Assembly: GCA_913043235.1 (NCBI GenBank)
Contig: CAJWLO010000003.1
Span: 1 to 64,000, forward strand
Direction of reading: 5' to 3'
Source: an uncultured Fidelibacterota bacterium
GTDB lineage: Bacteria; Fidelibacterota; Marinisomatia; Marinisomatales; UBA1611
DNA length: 64,000 nt
Shown: piece by piece, positions 8,402-15,730 of the stretch
How positions within the stretch are numbered: the stretch's first letter is position 1
How the letters are laid out: each line of letters opens with the position of its first letter
Notes under the pieces: generated by a model
What the model was told of the DNA's origin: nothing
Database searches by the model: none
The model's input: the letters and a program-made list of their open reading frames with translations, nothing else
Made by a program: the position numbers and the translations under genes

Positions 8402-9103
8402 ATGAATTTATTTTCACCTATCCTTGATGTACTAAAAGATTTACCAGTTAATCATATTATTTATACAGTAAGTGCTATTTTTATCATTCTATTGTTGTTG
8501 ATTTATGCTGAATTAAATAATAAATCAGAATTAAATAAAATTGATAAATTTCTTGCAATATTCCCACTTATTTTTGAAGCTAATTTTCAAATAATTAGTC
8601 TCTGGAATCATCAATGGGATATTACAAAATCACTACCATTAGAATTGTCTTACATCACGAGTCTTAGTATATGTTTTTATACAATTAATCATTTTAATAA
8701 ACTTGATACATGGATATTTTTTTCTGGACTATGGTGTGCAACCGCTGCTTTTTTAAACACAATATTAACTGGTTATGAAACATGGCATATAAGTTTAAGA
8801 TACTATAGCCATCATGCTCTATTACTCTATTTTGGCATTCGGTGCCTCCGCAGAGGCTACAGACCCACTTATATAGACTATTTAAGCGCTATTCGCAATA
8901 CTGGCTTAATTATTATCGCAATTTCTACAGTGAATTATTTGTTAGGCTCAAATTATATGTTCACAAAGTATCGACCTGAGGGTGCCAATTTCTCAAGGTT
9001 AATGCCGGATTGGCCATTTTATTTTTTGCTTATCATATCGATCGGATTATTTTTTTATACAGTTTTATATCTGATAACAAAACGAAATAAGATATCAGAT
9101 TAA
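8402..9103 (+). CDS. YwaF/TMEM164-like (TIGR02206) integral membrane protein
   Basis: 233 residues with about seven predicted helices. Family landmarks as I remember them are present: LPLELS (78-83), YYSHHAL (134-140), an NYLLGSNYMFTKYRPEGA segment (178-195) and WPFY (204-207). This places it with the bacterial YwaF / eukaryotic TMEM164 family. Human TMEM164 has been described as a Cys/His-dependent phospholipid acyltransferase. Bacterial relatives usually read LPLxLC, whereas here the last residue is Ser83, so a Cys-based acyl-enzyme mechanism may not apply; this comparison is from memory. The gene is isolated, with 210 bases upstream and no obvious SD before the ATG. Confidence 0.72.
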   Translation: MNLFSPILDVLKDLPVNHIIYTVSAIFIILLLLIYAELNNKSELNKIDKFLAIFPLIFEANFQIISLWNHQWDITKSLPLELSYITSLSICFYTINHFNKLDTWIFFSGLWCATAAFLNTILTGYETWHISLRYYSHHALLLYFGIRCLRRGYRPTYIDYLSAIRNTGLIIIAISTVNYLLGSNYMFTKYRPEGANFSRLMPDWPFYFLLIISIGLFFYTVLYLITKRNKISD

Positions 9104-9279
9104 ATATATAAGGAACTTGAAATTCATTATCGAGGCAAAAATACTAATGAGAAGATTATTATTGAAAAAATCAGTATACCCAGATAAGAACGTGATTTAC
9201 TATAAAATACTATGCTACTTGATGAGTACTGACATCTTTCACATATCTATACAGATTTTAAACATCTCGTCCTTTTGTA

Positions 9280-10068
9280 TTATAAACTCTCGTGTTTTTT
9301 CACCACATTCCAGATCTTATCCATTTCGTCTAGTGTTGATTCCTCTAAGTTTTTCCCTTTCCTTTTCAATTCTTTTTCCAACCGAGAAAATCGTTCGGTA
9401 AATTTCTTATTGGACTTGCGCAGGGCATCTTCAGCTGGAAGTTTTAAAAACCGCGCCAAGTTTACAATCGCAAAAAGAAGATCACCTATTTCCTCTTCAA
9501 TGTGTTCCTTGATGTTCTTGGTTTGGGCTTCTTTCAATTCCTGAATCTCTTCATGAACCTTATCCCACACTTCTTCTACTTTGTCCCAGTCAAAACCAGC
9601 ATAGGCTGCTTTTTCCTGTAGCCGCTGGGCCCTCACCAAGGCTGGGAGTGTGATTGGTACACCATCCAGTCTGGATTCACGCTTTTTCTCTTCATGTTTG
9701 GCGGTTTCCCAATTCTGTTTTGCGTAAAAAGATGCATCAACCTTTTTTTCGCCAAAAACATGGGGATGACGGCGAAAAAGTTTCTCGTTTACTGTATCAA
9801 GAGAATCAGATACATCAAAACCAGAACTTTCCCTAGAGATCTGGGCCTGCAAGACCACGTGAAGCATAATATCACCTAATTCTTCCTGAAATGTTTGATG
9901 GTCACCACAATCTACACTTTCCATTAATTCATATGCCTCCTCCAAAAAATAGGGTAGGAGTGATTTATGTGTTTGCTCCTTATCCCAAGGGCATCCATCA
10001 GGACCACGTAACGTTTCAACGATCTCTACAAGTTGAATAAATTTTTCTGCAGCAAGTTGTTTATCCAT
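9280..10068 (-). CDS. mazG: Nucleoside triphosphate pyrophosphohydrolase MazG
   Basis: The 262-residue protein has the tandem MazG architecture. The N-terminal repeat starts LRGPDGCPWDKEQTH (20-34), with metal-binding EEAYEL (43-48) and EELGD (62-66). The C-terminal repeat has EEIGDLLFAIVNLAR. MazG hydrolyses (d)NTPs to monophosphates and pyrophosphate, cleaning the nucleotide pool and affecting ppGpp levels. It immediately follows ybeY (zero-base gap), so the two are co-transcribed from the minus strand with the 7TM-HD gene upstream. Length and motifs are complete. Confidence 0.95.
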   Translation of the reverse strand: MDKQLAAEKFIQLVEIVETLRGPDGCPWDKEQTHKSLLPYFLEEAYELMESVDCGDHQTFQEELGDIMLHVVLQAQISRESSGFDVSDSLDTVNEKLFRRHPHVFGEKKVDASFYAKQNWETAKHEEKKRESRLDGVPITLPALVRAQRLQEKAAYAGFDWDKVEEVWDKVHEEIQELKEAQTKNIKEHIEEEIGDLLFAIVNLARFLKLPAEDALRKSNKKFTERFSRLEKELKRKGKNLEESTLDEMDKIWNVVKKHESL

Positions 10069-10512
10069 TCAATCTCCAAACAAAAATTCCCAATCTAAAA
10101 GGCTCAGATACTTCTCTTCTATTTTCCTCATTTTATTTTTTTCCTGATCTGTTTCATCCTCAAACCCAAGTAAGTGTAGAGCACCATGTATGATAAGACG
10201 GGCAACTTCTTTTTCAAAAGGTTCACCAAATTTTTCTGAGTTTTCTTTTGCTCGAGGAAGGCTGATATAGATTTCTCCATCTACATATTTCTTATTATAG
10301 CTATTAAGACGGAAAGCAATCACATCGGTCCAATAATCCTGATGAAAATATTCTTTTTTCAGTGATGCTAACAATTCATCCGATCCAAATATAAATGATA
10401 TATATCCGTTCTGAATCTTATAGTCGGTTAACACTTTCTTTATTATTTTTTCTACCAGATCTTTTTCAGGTGGTGTTAATTGAGGATCACAAACTTGGGT
10501 GCATTGAATCAC
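10069..10512 (-). CDS. ybeY: Endoribonuclease YbeY, 16S rRNA maturation factor
   Basis: This 147-residue UPF0054/YbeY protein carries the zinc motif HGALHLLGFEDE (109-120), with H109 and H113 as ligands. The third ligand, His in E. coli (HGxLHLxGYDH), is Asp119 here, a variant I recall as common in Bacteroidetes-group YbeY, so the enzyme should still bind metal. YbeY acts in 16S rRNA 3'-end maturation and ribosome quality control. Its start overlaps the stop of the upstream 7TM-HD gene by 4 bases and mazG follows directly. A yqfF/pgpH-ybeY neighbourhood is conserved in many bacteria, which supports both calls. Confidence 0.95.
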   Translation of the reverse strand: MIQCTQVCDPQLTPPEKDLVEKIIKKVLTDYKIQNGYISFIFGSDELLASLKKEYFHQDYWTDVIAFRLNSYNKKYVDGEIYISLPRAKENSEKFGEPFEKEVARLIIHGALHLLGFEDETDQEKNKMRKIEEKYLSLLDWEFLFGD

Positions 10513-12833
10513 GTTGGTATAGAATCTTTTGGATCATCGGGGTATTCGATACGAATATGATAAATACCTCGCAGAACAGGAAGCATTCCTGTATTGCCAT
10601 CTACAGTACCTACTATTTTATTTAATTCATCTAATGTAAGCGGACAATTATCCAATTGCCCTTCATCAATCCTCTTTTTTATAATTTTATTAATCATATT
10701 CTTTATCTTTATAATATCCGGATTCTTAATGGACCGAACTGCAGCCTCTACTGCTTCACAAATCATTAGGATTCCTGTTTCTCGAGTGTTGGGTTTAGGG
10801 CCAGGATATTGAAATTGAGTTTCATCCACTTTGCTGCCATTCTGTTCTGCTTCTTCCAAAGCTTTTTGATAAAAGTATTCCACACGGGTAGTACCGTGGT
10901 GCATGGGAATAAAATCCGAAACAATTTTTGGCAGGCTATATTCTTTAGCCAGGGCCAATCCCTCTTTTACATGATTGCGAATGATTCTGGCACTCATGGT
11001 ATAAGTCAGGTTGTCGTGCAAATTATTTCCCGCATACTGATTTTCAATAAAATATTCCGGTTTTACCATTTTCCCAATATCGTGGTAATAGGCTCCCACA
11101 CGGCATAACAAGGAATGTGCGCCAATTGCACCAGCACAGGATTCTGCTAGGTTGCCAACAACTATACTGTGGTTAAATGTACCATTGGTCTGCTGCTGTG
11201 CTTTTTTTAATAATGGATGATCATAATCGAGCAATTCCATTAATGTCAGATCTGTGGTCACCTCGAATACGATTTCAAACAAACCAATTAACCCATAGGT
11301 CACAATTGGAGCTAATAAACTATTAATCATTAACGACTGAATATCCATTGCCACCGATGACCAGGCATGCTGTTTAAATAATCCTATTCCAGCAACCACT
11401 AAAATGCCTGCCCCCATTAAGGAAAACATTGTGATAAAAAGCTGGCTTCGATTGCGTAGCTCACGGATATTATAAACTGCAACTGTAGCCGTAAATAATG
11501 ATACAATAACAAAATCTATATTCTGGCCCATCATTAAACCCATAATAATAACTATGGATATGGTAGCCATAAATCCGATCCTAGCATCAAACAATATGGT
11601 CAAAGTCATTGCGCCTACAGTAACCGGAATCAAATACTCAGACCATTCTAAGCGAATAACAAATATATACGCAAGCCCTATTTGCAGTAAATATACAATA
11701 GTAATCAATAAGACCATTTTCCAATCTCTGAATGTTTGAACACGATAAACAATTAAATAGGTGAAAAACAAAGATACTATTATGGATAGCAGGATGAATT
11801 TCCCAGAAAAATTGATAACAGTTTTTTGCCACCCCGCACTCATTTCCTGTTTGGCAATTGCACTGGATAGAGAATTCAATTTCTGTAATATATCTTCCGT
11901 TATTCTAGTATTGGCATCAACAATCATTTCATTTTGCAATACAACACCTTGGCTTCTCGGGACTTTATCTTGACTTTCTTGTTGACGTCTTTTCGTCAGG
12001 GAACTATCAAAAATCAAATTGGGTTTCATAAACTTGATAATAAGATCATAACCCAGATTCATGAATACATCTTTCTCTGTATACAATTCCAGCAATTCTT
12101 TCCTAGCTGATGTCCAGGCTGTTTCCAAACTATTGAAATCCTTTGGCGAAGCCATCTCGGGGACTTCTCCCTGATTAATTGTTACCTCATTGCTTAAAAT
12201 ATCTTTGTAGGGGATGTCATAGATTCCCTCAGACCATCTGTTACGACAAATACGAATAATTTTATCCTGATCTATTATCAAATCTTTCATATTTCGGGGA
12301 TCTTGATTAGGTGTGGTATAGGCTCTCCAATCTTCCTTATCTTCAGTGAAAGAATATAACTTGTGAAATTCATTGGTAAGAATGTTCAGGTTTGCACTAT
12401 CTGAAACAAACTCCGATCGTGCTTTTTGATACTGTTTATGGTACCGACGTTCATAAAAAAGACGTTTAGATTCATCAAATCTCCAGCTGGCATATCGGAT
12501 TTCATTTACCATGGCAAAAAATTCAGATATTTTCTGAGATTGGTTTGTAACAATCTTATCCTGGCGGTTAAAAACAAATGGTACAGATTTCAGTTGCTCA
12601 TCTAAATCAGATTTTAAACGATCTTGTGTTTTTAGTATTGAAAATGTAAAGGGTGCTATAATCGGTTCCCGAGCAATATCATTTAATTGGTAAGAATACA
12701 AAAGCGTTTTTCCCTGCGGAAAAAGAAAAGCAATAATTAAGACAAGACCCAGAATAATACCATAATGTGGCCAGTAGATATGAAACTGAAGAAATCGAAT
12801 AAAAGGTATGGTTGTTCTGTTTTCAGATGGCAT
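10509..12833 (-). CDS. 7TM-HD family protein (PgpH/YqfF-like, putative c-di-AMP phosphodiesterase)
   Basis: The 774 residues follow the PgpH plan: an N-terminal helix (about 20-40), a large extracytoplasmic 7TMR-HDED domain (about 45-320), seven membrane helices (about 335-515) and a cytoplasmic HD domain (about 540-700) with YYHDIGKMVKPEYF as the HD metal site. PgpH hydrolyses cyclic di-AMP to pApA in Firmicutes; the same activity here is inference. It is upstream of and overlaps ybeY by 4 bases, the usual neighbourhood. Its own start lies 11 bases inside the end of the acyl-CoA dehydrogenase gene. Confidence 0.9.
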   Translation of the reverse strand: MPSENRTTIPFIRFLQFHIYWPHYGIILGLVLIIAFLFPQGKTLLYSYQLNDIAREPIIAPFTFSILKTQDRLKSDLDEQLKSVPFVFNRQDKIVTNQSQKISEFFAMVNEIRYASWRFDESKRLFYERRYHKQYQKARSEFVSDSANLNILTNEFHKLYSFTEDKEDWRAYTTPNQDPRNMKDLIIDQDKIIRICRNRWSEGIYDIPYKDILSNEVTINQGEVPEMASPKDFNSLETAWTSARKELLELYTEKDVFMNLGYDLIIKFMKPNLIFDSSLTKRRQQESQDKVPRSQGVVLQNEMIVDANTRITEDILQKLNSLSSAIAKQEMSAGWQKTVINFSGKFILLSIIVSLFFTYLIVYRVQTFRDWKMVLLITIVYLLQIGLAYIFVIRLEWSEYLIPVTVGAMTLTILFDARIGFMATISIVIIMGLMMGQNIDFVIVSLFTATVAVYNIRELRNRSQLFITMFSLMGAGILVVAGIGLFKQHAWSSVAMDIQSLMINSLLAPIVTYGLIGLFEIVFEVTTDLTLMELLDYDHPLLKKAQQQTNGTFNHSIVVGNLAESCAGAIGAHSLLCRVGAYYHDIGKMVKPEYFIENQYAGNNLHDNLTYTMSARIIRNHVKEGLALAKEYSLPKIVSDFIPMHHGTTRVEYFYQKALEEAEQNGSKVDETQFQYPGPKPNTRETGILMICEAVEAAVRSIKNPDIIKIKNMINKIIKKRIDEGQLDNCPLTLDELNKIVGTVDGNTGMLPVLRGIYHIRIEYPDDPKDSIPT

Positions 12834-13986
12834 TATTCTGCAGTTCTTTAAATATCTCCCGGGAAATTATCAATCTCTGAATTTCACTTGTTCCTTCACC
12901 AATTTCCAGAATCTTTGCGTCCCGGAAGTATCGTTCAACTTCATAGCCTTTTACATAACCATAGCCACCGTGTATTTGGATTGCGTCCGTTGTTACTCGC
13001 ATAGCAGTTTCACTAGCAAACAGTTTGGCCATGGCAGCTTTTTTAACAATATTTTTGTTTTGGTCTTTCATCCATGCTGCATGATAGACCAGTAATTTCG
13101 ATGCTTCAATATCTGTTGCCATATTCGCTAATTTGAAACTTACGGATTGGAATTTAAAGATAGGTTTATCAAATGCTTCCCTTTCAGTCGAATACTTTAA
13201 AGCTTTTTCATAGGCACCCTGAGCTGTGCCTACAGCCAATGCTCCAACAGAAATCCTACCGGATGTCAAGGTTTTCAAAAATGTGCGAAATCCATCAGTC
13301 GGCTCCCCCAGCATGGCCGAGGATGGTATTTTCATATTACGGAAAAAAAGCTGCCTTGTATCGCTTGCACGCCAACCCATTTTCTTTTCCTTCGGTCCAA
13401 TTTCCAAGCCTTCAGTATCCGCGGGAATTATAAAAGCTCCAACGCCCTTTATTTTACCATCTTGCTCAATCTGAGACGTAAAAGAGATTAAACCGGCTTT
13501 CCCAGCATTAGTAATAAAAATTTTCCCGCCATTAACAATATATTCATCACCTTTTTTTACTGCCATTGTCTTGGTCGAGCTTGCATCACTTCCAGCTTCT
13601 GGCTCGGTGAGGCCAAAAGCACCGATGAGCTCACCGCTGGCCAGTTTGGGTAAATAGGTAATTTTCTGTTTCTCAGAACCATGCAATAAAATGGGTAGTG
13701 TTCCTAATGATGTATGGGCTGCCATGGTAATTGCAACTGAGGCATCAGCACGGGCGAGTTCCATGACCACTGTTGCATAGGAAACCATATCCAGACCAGT
13801 TCCACCGTATTTTTCTGGGACATTAATGCCCATAAGACCGAGCTCAGACATTTGTTTAACTAATTTAGTGGGGAACTTTTCTTCTTTATCCAGTTCTCCA
13901 GCTATAGGCATGATCTCCGATTCCGCAAATTCACGAACCATATCTTGAATCATTATATGATCTTGATTAAAAAATAGATTATCCAT
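12823..13986 (-). CDS. Acyl-CoA dehydrogenase (short-chain/butyryl type)
   Basis: A 387-residue flavoprotein of normal family length. Signature 1 is seen in GAFGLTEPEAGSDASS (about 122-137) and signature 2 in QIHGGYGYVKGYEVER. The catalytic base is the Glu of EIGEGTSEIQ (Glu364), the position used by short- and medium-chain enzymes. It oxidises acyl-CoA to trans-2-enoyl-CoA with electrons passed to electron-transfer flavoprotein. Chain length cannot be fixed; similarity to butyryl-CoA dehydrogenases is apparent. It is the first gene of a run into the 7TM-HD gene. The region upstream up to rnpB has no convincing gene. Confidence 0.94.
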   Translation of the reverse strand: MDNLFFNQDHIMIQDMVREFAESEIMPIAGELDKEEKFPTKLVKQMSELGLMGINVPEKYGGTGLDMVSYATVVMELARADASVAITMAAHTSLGTLPILLHGSEKQKITYLPKLASGELIGAFGLTEPEAGSDASSTKTMAVKKGDEYIVNGGKIFITNAGKAGLISFTSQIEQDGKIKGVGAFIIPADTEGLEIGPKEKKMGWRASDTRQLFFRNMKIPSSAMLGEPTDGFRTFLKTLTSGRISVGALAVGTAQGAYEKALKYSTEREAFDKPIFKFQSVSFKLANMATDIEASKLLVYHAAWMKDQNKNIVKKAAMAKLFASETAMRVTTDAIQIHGGYGYVKGYEVERYFRDAKILEIGEGTSEIQRLIISREIFKELQNNAI

Positions 13987-14350
13987 TTATTCTACTACCC
14001 TTTTAGGTCACAACTAATATTGAATTTACAATTGATATGTTTCAGGATGTGAGAACCGAATGTACCTAGAATTTAGTTGCATGTTTTCTTGTCCTTTCCA
14101 TCATTTAATCTCAAAAACACAATATTTTTTATAATCCTATTTTTTACCCTATTCAAATTTTTTATTAAAAAGGATCATGTAATTGAAAAATATTCGACAA
14201 AAATAATGTTTCCACCTTGCGAGTTTCATGAAGACCATGATCATCCAAAAGTTTTGCAATGACTTCAAGAATCTGGTATTTCCTCATGAGTTTGATCACT
14301 TTTTCGGGATCGGGTCTTGAGAATATTTAAAGCATAGTAAAAAAATTATT
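13987..14350. other. Intergenic region between rnpB and the acyl-CoA dehydrogenase gene
   Basis: About 360 AT-rich bases with no convincing full gene. The half next to the dehydrogenase is presumably its leader and promoter, but no clear -35/-10 pair stands out. The half next to rnpB contains a short minus-strand open frame (14165-14287), listed separately as a possible remnant. No strong GC-rich terminator hairpin is visible just downstream of rnpB. Confidence 0.5.
14165..14287 (-). pseudogene. Short unassigned open frame, possible gene remnant
   Basis: Forty codons from the ATG (MRKYQILEVIAKLL...). The frame stays open a further 15 codons upstream of that ATG (FSRPDPEKVIKL...). The composition is protein-like (mixed charged and hydrophobic residues, heptad-like leucines) rather than the Lys/Asn/Ile-rich noise expected from AT-rich spacer. 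No start signal is seen and the frame ends at TAA. I recognise no family. It could be the tail of a decayed gene, a small protein, or chance. Confidence 0.2.
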
Positions 14351-14733
14351 GAGTCAGTCTATAAGCCGAGTTTTGTCCTTTGAACTGTTATTTCAGCACC
14401 AAAGGGATGGCCATTTATCTGGCCCAAACGTTTCCGTCAGGGTCAAGCAACCTACCCGCTCCTCAGTTGACGCGAAACACATCTCGGAGCCTATTCGGTC
14501 TTGCACCGGATGGGGTTTACAAACTCCCCGGTTCTCATCGGAGATTGGTGGTCTCTTACACCACCCTTTCACCCTTACCGTGAATTAAATTCGCGGCGGT
14601 TTATTTTCTGTTGCACTTTCCATATTTCGCTTAAGCGAAACTCCCCACGTTATGGGGCATCCTTTTCTGCGGTGCCCGGACTTTCCTCTCTCGTTCTACT
14701 GATGCGGTCCAAGAGCAACCATCCGACTGACTC
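14351..14733 (-). ncRNA. rnpB: RNase P RNA (bacterial class A)
   Basis: The minus strand carries the hallmark elements of M1-type RNase P RNA in the right order. The 5' P1 strand GAGTCAGTC comes first, followed by GAGAGGAAAGTCCGGGC (the CR-I core). Next is GGTAAGGGTGAAAGGGTGG with AGAGACCACC (the P10-P12/CR-II-III region, which contacts tRNA), then GGTAGGTTGCTTGACC. The 3' core ACAAAACTCGGCTTATAG is followed by the P1 partner GACTGACTC. P1 pairs perfectly over nine bases and fixes both ends. The RNA processes tRNA 5' ends. Several short frames lie across it on the plus strand; none is a gene. Confidence 0.97.
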
Positions 14734-14742
14734 AATTATTTA

Positions 14743-14748
14743 ATAATA
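14743..14748 (-). promoter_or_regulatory. Possible -10 element for rnpB
   Basis: TATTAT, preceded by TG two bases upstream, lies nine bases before the predicted 5' end of RNase P RNA on the minus strand. No good -35 hexamer is seen at 17 bases. It lies between rnpB and the end of the zinc-ribbon gene, where an rnpB promoter is required unless the two are co-transcribed. Assigned on position only. Confidence 0.35.
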
Positions 14749-14752
14749 CATT

Positions 14753-15460
14753 TTAATTTACAGAATTATTTTCACTGCAAAGAAACCGGCCGCAAACATC
14801 GCAGCGATGTATAAAGATTTTTTCCCGAATTTCTGATACAATCTGGGCTGGAATATAAGCACCACAGCCACCACAGGCATTGCCAGAAAGACTAACAACA
14901 GCTAGTCCATCACGAGCGCTTAGCACTCTATCATATTCAGAAACAAATTTAGCATCTATTTGACTAATTTGATTAGAACGGTTTTGTTCCAGGGTAGATT
15001 TTTCATCTGCAGATTCTGAAATTACTGATTCAAGTTTATCTCTCCTCGATGAAAGATCCTCTGTTAATATTTCCAACTCTTTTTCCATTTTATTTGTAGA
15101 ATTAATTAATGTTTCTTTTTCTTCCATAAATGACAACGATTCTGATTCATTGGATAAACGTTCTTCTTTCAAATGATCGATTTCATGCATTAATGCATCA
15201 TATTGTTTATTATTTGTAACAAGAAAAAGCTGATCTTTATACTTATTGATCTTTCCATTTATCTCTGTGATCCATCCATCAGCTTTGTGCAATTTAATTT
15301 CTATTTCCTTTAAGCGAATCTGGCTTTTTTCAAGATTCCCCTTAATTGTATCTTCTTGATGATCAAGTTCTTTCACTCTTGAAGGTAAATCTCCTAGCAG
15401 GTCATTTATATCCTTAAGTTTCGTGTCAATTATCTGTAATTCAACTAGTTTATCAATCAA
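14753..15460 (-). CDS. Coiled-coil protein with C-terminal C4 zinc ribbon (CT398/DUF164 type)
   Basis: 235 residues: a long N-terminal coiled coil (about 5-185, rich in E/K/L heptads) and a C-terminal zinc ribbon with C196-x2-C199 (NACGGCGAY) and C220-x2-C223 (HRCDVCGRF). This is the family typified by Chlamydia CT398 and Helicobacter HP0958 (FlgZ), which act as RNA-, flagellar- or secretion-associated scaffolds. No flagellar genes are nearby, so the role here is unknown. The start is TTG at 15460, supported by GAGG seven bases upstream. rnpB follows directly downstream. Confidence 0.85.
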   Translation of the reverse strand: MIDKLVELQIIDTKLKDINDLLGDLPSRVKELDHQEDTIKGNLEKSQIRLKEIEIKLHKADGWITEINGKINKYKDQLFLVTNNKQYDALMHEIDHLKEERLSNESESLSFMEEKETLINSTNKMEKELEILTEDLSSRRDKLESVISESADEKSTLEQNRSNQISQIDAKFVSEYDRVLSARDGLAVVSLSGNACGGCGAYIPAQIVSEIREKIFIHRCDVCGRFLCSENNSVN

Positions 15461-15476
15461 AATATTTCCTCATCGT

Positions 15477-15513
15477 AAAAAAAAATGCACCACAAGGGTG
15501 CAATTTTGTTTTT
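15477..15513. terminator. Bidirectional terminator-like hairpin between divergent genes
   Basis: TGCACC (15486-15491) and GGTGCA (15497-15502) form a six-pair stem with a five-base loop. On the minus strand it is followed by nine T residues, and on the plus strand by ATTTTGTTTTT, so it can terminate in both directions. It sits 16 bases upstream of the zinc-ribbon start, where no annotated gene ends. It may insulate the two divergent genes, end a small RNA made from the 15.5-15.7 kb spacer, or attenuate the zinc-ribbon transcript. Confidence 0.55.
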
Positions 15514-15730
15514 CTAATCATGTCCATACACGGTTTTCAAGCCTAGATAATTTATTTTTTCCCATTAGATTATACTTTCAGGTATGAATTAATTTTAATC
15601 TATCCATTTTAAGACTATTATTTTACCAAAACAATTCTATAATTCGAATGAAAAACCCGATACCTTGAATCAGTGATTTTTATTAACCTTGGGTCTTGCA
15701 GTTGATAGAATTTCATCGTTTTCAATTATT

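Noticed and set aside
9117-9401. 94-codon plus-strand frame before and into mazG
   Set aside because: It overlaps the end of mazG antisense and its translation (rich in Ser, Phe and Leu) looks like reverse-complement noise.
14349-14743. Several plus-strand open frames of 60-80 codons across the 14.35-14.74 kb region
   Set aside because: They lie over the RNase P RNA gene on the opposite strand; the conserved RNA elements explain the sequence.
15689-15730. Upstream TTG start for gcvP adding 14 residues
   Set aside because: GcvP proteins begin close to the RHIGP motif; the ATG at 15731 fits better and the added residues are not conserved-looking.
15514-15730. Glycine riboswitch upstream of gcvP
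   Set aside because: The conserved tandem aptamer cores are not apparent in the leader.
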